Source: JBCCZC01 sp039188505
Lineage (GTDB): Bacteria > Pseudomonadota > Gammaproteobacteria > Xanthomonadales > SZUA-38
Direction of reading: 5' to 3'
Length of the DNA: 10,268 nt
Assembly (NCBI GenBank): GCA_039188505.1
Contig: JBCCZC010000190.1
Span: forward strand, 1 to 10,268
Position numbers and translations under genes: made by a program. Positions within the stretch are counted from its first letter, which is position 1. Every line of letters starts with the position of its first letter. The notes below the pieces were generated by a model. The model did no database searches. It was given only the letters and a program-made list of their open reading frames with translations, and had not been told where the DNA came from. Below, piece after piece: positions 6,973-10,268 of the stretch.

Positions 6973-6981
6973 TGGTACTCT
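6973..6981 (+). promoter_or_regulatory. Candidate extended -10 promoter of the small RNA
   Basis: TGGTACTCT fits TGnTAnnnT and would start RNA at about 6988, exactly at the base before the first long hairpin (6989-7031). An upstream alternative is TTGCCT (6903-6908) with TATATG (6925-6930), 16-bp spacer, which would give a transcript starting near 6937. Confidence 0.35.
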
Positions 6982-6987
6982 TAATGC

Positions 6988-7109
6988 ACCTCGAAGAAAA
7001 GTGATCACACAGCCGATCCTTCTTTTCGAGGCGCAGGGCGCATTTGTTTAAGGTAATCGTCACTCCGATTCTGCCCCCTCCACCTTTAGGTCGAGGGGGC
7101 TCGTTTTTT
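6988..7109 (+). ncRNA. Candidate structured small RNA, about 122 nt, or processed panC 3' UTR
   Basis: No protein gene fits here, yet the stretch folds strongly and ends in an intrinsic terminator. Elements in order: a 13-bp stem pairing CCTCGAAGAAAAG (6989-7001) with CTTCTTTTCGAGG (7019-7031), one G-T wobble and one A-C mismatch; an inner GATC/GATC pairing (7003-7006 with 7015-7018) around the loop ACACAGCC; a linker with GCGC-AGG-GCGC (7031-7041); AATCG-TCACTC-CGATT (7055-7070); then the terminator. An extended -10 sits the right distance upstream. I do not recognise a known RNA family (not tRNA, tmRNA or 6S by sequence). It could instead be the 3' UTR of the pan transcript. Confidence 0.4.
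7073..7109 (+). terminator. Strong Rho-independent terminator
   Basis: GCCCCCTC (7073-7080) pairs perfectly with GAGGGGGC (7093-7100); after a C-C mismatch the inner ACC/GGT pairing closes a TTTA loop. TCG and then six T residues (7104-7109) follow. It works in the plus direction only. It ends the candidate small RNA and/or read-through from panC, 184 nt downstream of the panC stop. Confidence 0.85.
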
Positions 7110-7290
7110 CTGGGGTTCGGAAAAAACGCGGGCGCCGCTCCTCCTTCCCACGAATGATCTCCGGGGTGACTTCCCCGACCTGATCTGCCCCCCAATCGGT
7201 TACCACACGGGCGTCCGACCGTCTGCGATTGCAGCCGCCTGGAGCCACTCCCGCCTTCGATTCGCCACGGCCAACACCCTTGATCGTCGC
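7110..7290. other. Intergenic stretch with little visible content
   Basis: Between the terminator and the subtilase promoter I see no gene with a plausible start and ribosome site. The only structure noted is a small hairpin CGGGG-TGACTT-CCCCG at 7162-7177. Base composition returns to the GC-rich level of the neighbouring genes. Confidence 0.5.
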
Positions 7291-7338
7291 GTCAGACTGA
7301 CAGTTTGCATACGTTTGCAATGTCAGATGAGTCTGACA
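7291..7338. promoter_or_regulatory. Composite operator-like region: two TCAGA palindromes and a 10-bp-phased repeat
   Basis: GTCAG-A-CTGAC (7291-7301) and TGTCAGA-TGAG-TCTGACA (7321-7338) are both perfect and share the half-site GTCAGA. Between them GTTTGCA occurs twice (7303-7309 and 7313-7319) with a 10-bp period, one helical turn, and TTGCA-N6-TGCAA is also an inverted repeat. The second palindrome fills the spacer of the candidate subtilase promoter, so a dimeric regulator binding there would act directly on it. The regulator is unknown. Confidence 0.55.
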
Positions 7339-7344
7339 TATGCT
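7315..7344 (+). promoter_or_regulatory. Candidate sigma-70 promoter of the subtilase gene
   Basis: TTGCAA (7315-7320) and TATGCT (7339-7344), each 4/6 to consensus, with an 18-bp spacer that is exactly the palindrome TGTCAGATGAGTCTGACA. Transcription would start near 7351, giving a leader of about 212 nt before the ATG at 7563. Confidence 0.45.
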
Positions 7345-7349
7345 CCGTC

Positions 7350-7536
7350 GCGCTTTCTGGCGCAGCCCCGATCAATAACGGGGAACGACAGATAAAGTGG
7401 GAGTCCTGCACCGCAAGAGTGCAGGCATTCATGGGGGCGCCACTGGGCGACCCTGACTGTCGATGAACAGTCTCCTGGGGAGGGGACGTTGCGTCCGCGC
7501 TACGCGTGCCGATGGGCACGAGGCGCCTGCCCGGGT
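7350..7536 (+). promoter_or_regulatory. Highly structured 5' leader of the subtilase gene, possible cis-regulatory RNA
   Basis: Seven hairpins follow one another: GCGC-N6-GCGC (7350-7363); CCCCG-N8-CGGGG (7366-7383); CCTGCAC-N7-GTGCAGG (7405-7425, loop containing GCAA closed by C-G); GGGCGCC-ACTG-GGCG(A)CCC (7435-7453); GACTGT-N6-ACAGTC (7455-7472); GGACG-TTG-CGTCC (7484-7496); CGTGCC-GATG-GGCACG (7505-7520). The ribosome site GGAGG (7549-7553) lies just after, unpaired in these local folds. No known riboswitch class matches by eye. An mRNA-stabilising 5' UTR is a simpler alternative. Confidence 0.45.
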
Positions 7537-7562
7537 GACGTTCGTGTGGGAGGATCAATCCA

Positions 7563-10016
7563 ATGAAGCATGTCGCCTATGGCGTGCTTGCGGGCCTGTT
7601 CGTACTGGGCTCAGCGAGTGCCGCCACCGAAACCCCGGTAGGGGAATTCCAGCTCAAGCAACCGAAAGCCATCACCGCACTGGGCCAGCAGGTCTTCAAG
7701 GGCGCTGAGAAGGTCGACCCCAAGCTCCGTGGTCCGGTGTCCGCCATTCTCGCCGAGCGCGAGCTCGGCACGTTGACCAAGAACCGCGCCGAGGAGACCT
7801 TCGAAGTCATCATCAACCTCGACGCCGGCGACTACGCCAGCTCGACCGGCCTGACGGCCGCCTTCACCAGCGGCAACGCCCTGAGCACGATGCGCAGCCA
7901 GATTCGCCGCCAGCAGCGGCGCGCCATCAACCAGATCATGGGCGGCATCGCGTCGAAGGTTCAGGTGCGTTACGAGAACGTCTTCGCATTCTCCGCCGAG
8001 CTGACCGCCGAGGAGATCGAAGCGGCCTCCCTGCATGGCGCGGTCGAATACATCGAGGAGCGTCCGATCTTCACGCTGCTGGACAGCGAAGCGCACGCAC
8101 TGACGAACACAGACCAGGCCCAGGCCAACGGCTACACGGGTGCCGGATCGGTGATCGCCATCATCGATGACGGCATCGACCACGACCACCCCGCCTTCGG
8201 CGCCCAGTCGAGCTATCCGAACAGCAAGATCCTCGGCGGCTACGACTTCGCCGACAACGACTCGAATCCGCGTATCGACTGCCTCGACCAGAGCCATGGC
8301 ACAGCCGTCGCCGGCGTCGCCGCGGGCAACGGCGGGGGCGTGGTCGGCAGCGCACCGGACGCCAAGTTCGTGTTCCTGAAAGTCCAACGGCAGAGCGAGT
8401 GCGGCCAGCCTTCGCTGTCCGGCGATGTGGCCGCGGCCATCGACTGGGCCGTCAGCAACAAGAACACCTACGACATCGACATCATCTCGATGAGCCTGGG
8501 TGGCGGCAGCTTCTCGAGCACGTGCGACAACGCCAGCACGGCCTACCGCAACGCCGTCAATGCGGCGTACGCCTCGGGCATGATCGTCCTGGCCGCTTCC
8601 GGTAATGACGGCCTTTGCAACGAGATCTCGCACCCGTCATGCATGACGAACGTGATCAGCGTCGGCGCCGTCTACGACTCAGCCATGGGCAGCTCCGGCT
8701 CCTGCGTCAGCCCGAATTCTTGCGGGAACACGCAGCAGCATCAGGGCTGCGCCGGCGCCGGCCTTGTCGCCTGCTTCGACACGTCCACCGCCGATGGCGT
8801 GACGTGCTACTCGAACTCCGCGTCCTTCCTCGACATCCTCGCGCCCTCCAACTGCGCGACCACGGCGGCGACCGGCGGCGGCACGAATACCTGCTTCTCC
8901 GGAACATCCTCGGCCACACCCTACGCGGCCGGCGTGGCTGCCACGCTGCTTGAAGCGGCCGGAGGCTCGGGCTCCCTGGACAACGACGAGATGCGCACGC
9001 TCCTGCGCGGCAGCGGCGTCACCGTCGTGGACGGCAAGAACGGTCGCTCGACACCCCGCGTCGACGCCCAGGCTGCAATCGATTCGCTCGGCGGCGGCGG
9101 TGGTGGTGGCGGCGGCGGTTCGAACGAACTCGCCAACGGCGTCCCCGTTTCCGGACTCTCAGCATCCCAGGGCCAGACCGTCGACTACACCATGGCGGTG
9201 CCCGGCAACGGCGAGGATCTCGTCTTCCAGATCTCGGGCGGCTCGGGTGATGCGGATCTCTATGTCCGCTTCGGTTCGCCGCCGACGACGAGCACCTACG
9301 ACTGCCGCCCGTACCGTAACGGCAACAACGAAACCTGCTCGTTCGCGACACCGAACGCCGGCACCTGGTACGTGATGGTGCGCGCCTACAGCACGTTCTC
9401 AGGCGTCACCCTGAGCGGCAGCTATGCAACCGCGGTTCCCAACGTTGCGCCGACGGCCGACTTCACCTTCTCGACCGACGATCTCACGGCCAGCTTCTTC
9501 GACGCCAGCGCCGACACCGACGGCGCCATCGTCAGCCGCAGCTGGAGCTTCGGCGACGGTTCCGGCTCGACATCGACGAACCCGACGCACACCTACGCGG
9601 CCGAAGGAACGTACACGGTGTCCCTGACGGTGACTGACGACGACGGCGCCACCGACTCGGTGACGGGCTCGGTCAGCGTTACGGCGCCTGCCGCCAGCAA
9701 TCCATGCGGCTCGGGCTGCGACGCCTACACCGGCAGCCTCTCGGGCGCCGGAGACACGGACGCCCAGCCGAACGGCACCTACTACTATTCGAGCAGCTCC
9801 GGCAGCCATCGCGGCTTCCTCGAAGGCCCGGGCAGCGCCGACTTCGACCTCGAGCTCTACAAGTGGAGCGGCGGTCGCTGGACGAAGGTCGCCGAGTCGA
9901 TCAGCTCGACGTCGACCGAGTCCGTCGACTACAGCGGCACGCGCGGCTACTACTACTGGCGGATCGTCTCCTACTCCGGCAGCGGCAGCTACGAGTTCTG
10001 GCTCGACCGTCCGTAG
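7563..10016 (+). CDS. Secreted S8 subtilisin-like serine peptidase with PPC and PKD domains
   Basis: 817 aa. Residues 1-20 are a Sec signal peptide with cleavage after ASA. An I9-like propeptide/inhibitor domain follows (about 78-172). The catalytic domain (about 185-508) has the full triad: D202 in AIIDDGID, H245 in SHGTAVAG and S449 in SGTSSATP, with oxyanion-hole N348 in AASGNDG. It holds 12 cysteines (240, 280, 321, 352, 360, 381, 387, 396, 404, 415, 431, 444), enough for six disulfides. After a ten-glycine linker (510-519) come a bacterial pre-peptidase C-terminal (PPC) domain (about 522-622, C581/C592), a PKD domain (about 629-708, WSFGDGSGS and YTVSLTVTDDDG) and a C-terminal beta domain (about 715-817, DFDLELYKWSGGRWTKVAES, YYYWRIVSYSGSGSYEFWL). 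Such enzymes degrade extracellular protein and usually leave through type II secretion, with the C-terminal domains removed on maturation. GGGAGGA 9 nt upstream is a strong ribosome site. It appears monocistronic. Confidence 0.95.
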   Translation: MKHVAYGVLAGLFVLGSASAATETPVGEFQLKQPKAITALGQQVFKGAEKVDPKLRGPVSAILAERELGTLTKNRAEETFEVIINLDAGDYASSTGLTAAFTSGNALSTMRSQIRRQQRRAINQIMGGIASKVQVRYENVFAFSAELTAEEIEAASLHGAVEYIEERPIFTLLDSEAHALTNTDQAQANGYTGAGSVIAIIDDGIDHDHPAFGAQSSYPNSKILGGYDFADNDSNPRIDCLDQSHGTAVAGVAAGNGGGVVGSAPDAKFVFLKVQRQSECGQPSLSGDVAAAIDWAVSNKNTYDIDIISMSLGGGSFSSTCDNASTAYRNAVNAAYASGMIVLAASGNDGLCNEISHPSCMTNVISVGAVYDSAMGSSGSCVSPNSCGNTQQHQGCAGAGLVACFDTSTADGVTCYSNSASFLDILAPSNCATTAATGGGTNTCFSGTSSATPYAAGVAATLLEAAGGSGSLDNDEMRTLLRGSGVTVVDGKNGRSTPRVDAQAAIDSLGGGGGGGGGGSNELANGVPVSGLSASQGQTVDYTMAVPGNGEDLVFQISGGSGDADLYVRFGSPPTTSTYDCRPYRNGNNETCSFATPNAGTWYVMVRAYSTFSGVTLSGSYATAVPNVAPTADFTFSTDDLTASFFDASADTDGAIVSRSWSFGDGSGSTSTNPTHTYAAEGTYTVSLTVTDDDGATDSVTGSVSVTAPAASNPCGSGCDAYTGSLSGAGDTDAQPNGTYYYSSSSGSHRGFLEGPGSADFDLELYKWSGGRWTKVAESISSTSTESVDYSGTRGYYYWRIVSYSGSGSYEFWLDRP

Positions 10017-10021
10017 ATCCA

Positions 10022-10036
10022 TTCGGCACCGCCGAA
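10022..10036 (+). repeat. Small perfect hairpin after the subtilase stop
   Basis: TTCGGC-ACC-GCCGAA, 6-bp stem and 3-nt loop, immediately before the terminator. It may help protect the 3' end of the mRNA. Confidence 0.5.
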
Positions 10037-10041
10037 ACTTC

Positions 10042-10070
10042 AGGCCCGCGGCATCTGCCGCGGGCCTTTT
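10042..10070 (+). terminator. Rho-independent terminator of the subtilase gene
   Basis: AGGCCCGCGGC (10042-10052) and GCCGCGGGCCT (10057-10067) form a perfect 11-bp GC-rich stem with an ATCT loop, followed by TTT and C. It lies 25 nt after the stop at 10016. Confidence 0.9.
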
Positions 10071-10116
10071 CTGTTCAGATGAGGAAAGCCGCCACCTTCA
10101 ACCGCGCTACAAAAAT

Positions 10117-10148
10117 GCCTGCCACCGGCACTCCGCTTCTACGCTTCT
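10117..10148. repeat. 32-bp direct repeat, copy 1
   Basis: Begins GCCTGCCACCGGCACTCCGC and continues into CGCTTCTA units. It matches copy 2 at 30 of 32 positions (two C/T changes). The end merges with an 8-bp tandem repeat: CGCTTCTA (10134-10141), CGCTTCTA (10142-10149), CGTTTCTG (10150-10157). Confidence 0.85.
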
Positions 10149-10183
10149 ACGTTTCTGAATACAGAGTTAGCGAGTCTGAGCGA

Positions 10184-10207
10184 CTTCGCCTCGCTTGCGA
10201 GGCGGAG
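10184..10207. repeat. Perfect 8-2-8 inverted repeat between the two direct repeats
   Basis: CGCCTCGC-TT-GCGAGGCG (10187-10204). The pairing extends outward by a wobble and two more pairs to 11 bp. Read as RNA or as a cruciform it is a strong hairpin midway between the two 32-bp copies. No T-run follows, so it is not a terminator. Confidence 0.75.
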
Positions 10208-10230
10208 CAGCGATACGAGCCAGCAGGAGC

Positions 10231-10262
10231 GCCTGCCACTGGCACTCCGTTTCTACGCTTCT
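10231..10262. repeat. 32-bp direct repeat, copy 2, near the right edge
   Basis: Begins GCCTGCCACTGGCACTCCGT, start-to-start distance 114 bp from copy 1. It carries two of the 8-bp units (CGTTTCTA, CGCTTCTG) where copy 1 has three. The window ends six bases later, so further copies may follow. No gene is seen in 10071-10268. Confidence 0.85.
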
Positions 10263-10268
10263 GAAAAC

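Noticed and set aside
7055..7083. tRNA or tmRNA 3' end, suggested by a small stem-loop followed by CTCCACC
   Set aside because: The loop is six bases without a TTCRA signature, no matching 5' acceptor arm is present, and CTCCACC is part of the terminator stem.
6041..7195. Minus-strand reading frame of about 384 codons opposite panC and across the intergenic region
   Set aside because: Composition is typical of an antisense shadow, it crosses the terminator at 7073-7109, and no motif or ribosome site supports it.
7060..7320. Minus-strand small frame of 86 codons in the panC/subtilase gap
   Set aside because: No convincing ribosome site or recognisable motif; it overlaps both the terminator and the operator-like repeats, which better explain the sequence.
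7381..7453. Cobalamin riboswitch, because of GGGAA, GTGGGAGTCC and GCCACTG in order
   Set aside because: Spacing between the pieces is wrong (an extra hairpin intervenes), no convincing B12 box follows, and a subtilase is not a usual target. Only an Infernal scan could overturn this.
10184..10207. Second terminator downstream of the subtilase
   Set aside because: The stem is strong but no T-run follows on either strand; it is placed symmetrically within the direct repeats and belongs to them.
10117..10262. CRISPR array
   Set aside because: Only two copies, 82 bp between them, the interval contains its own inverted repeat, and there are 8-bp tandem units inside the repeat. No cas gene is present.
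10081..10264. Short coding frame reading PATGTP(L/F)LRF twice
   Set aside because: The peptide repeat is simply the DNA repeat translated. There is no ribosome site and the arrangement fits a non-coding repeat after a terminator.

Overview
The window looks like chromosomal DNA of a high-GC gammaproteobacterium. Evidence is the dapA-bamC pair (the same order as in enterics and pseudomonads), an Azotobacter FdI-type 7Fe ferredoxin, a pcnB-folK-panB-panC run, strong C/G preference at third codon positions, and an exported subtilase built like those of marine or soil Gammaproteobacteria. Genus cannot be read from the sequence; a Xanthomonadales/Chromatiales-like lineage is a guess.

Layout, left to right. 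(1) Positions 2-1123, minus strand: the N-terminal 374 residues of a membrane-anchored M28 zinc peptidase that runs off the left edge. (2) Diverging from it, dapA (1250-2143) and an unusually short bamC (2140-2757) overlap by ATGA; dapA may be read from a leaderless transcript. (3) fdxA (2820-3143, minus) converges on bamC and diverges from pcnB; a perfect 6-3-6 palindrome sits in the fdxA/pcnB promoter region. (4) Tightly coupled run pcnB (3398-4732), folK (4729-5265), panB (5232-6050), panC (6047-6889), every junction overlapping: RNA polyadenylation, folate synthesis and pantoate/pantothenate synthesis. panD does not follow. (5) Positions 6890-7562 are 673 bases without a convincing protein gene, but not empty. 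They hold a more AT-rich stretch with nested inverted repeats, a candidate small RNA of about 122 nt ending in a strong intrinsic terminator, about 180 bases in which I see little, then a promoter whose 18-bp spacer is a perfect palindrome, and a leader of about 210 nt holding seven successive hairpins. (6) 7563-10016: secreted S8 subtilase of 817 aa (signal peptide, I9-like propeptide, catalytic domain with 12 cysteines, Gly10 linker, PPC, PKD, C-terminal beta domain), followed by a strong terminator. (7) 10117-10268: two copies of a 32-bp repeat (30/32 identical, 114 bp apart) around an 8-2-8 inverted repeat, probably the start of an intergenic repeat element that continues past the right edge.

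The genes from 1250 to 6889 are ordinary housekeeping functions (lysine/peptidoglycan precursor, outer-membrane assembly, electron transfer, mRNA decay, folate and CoA precursors). The parts most likely to hide something undescribed are the non-coding stretch 6890-7562 and the terminal repeat.
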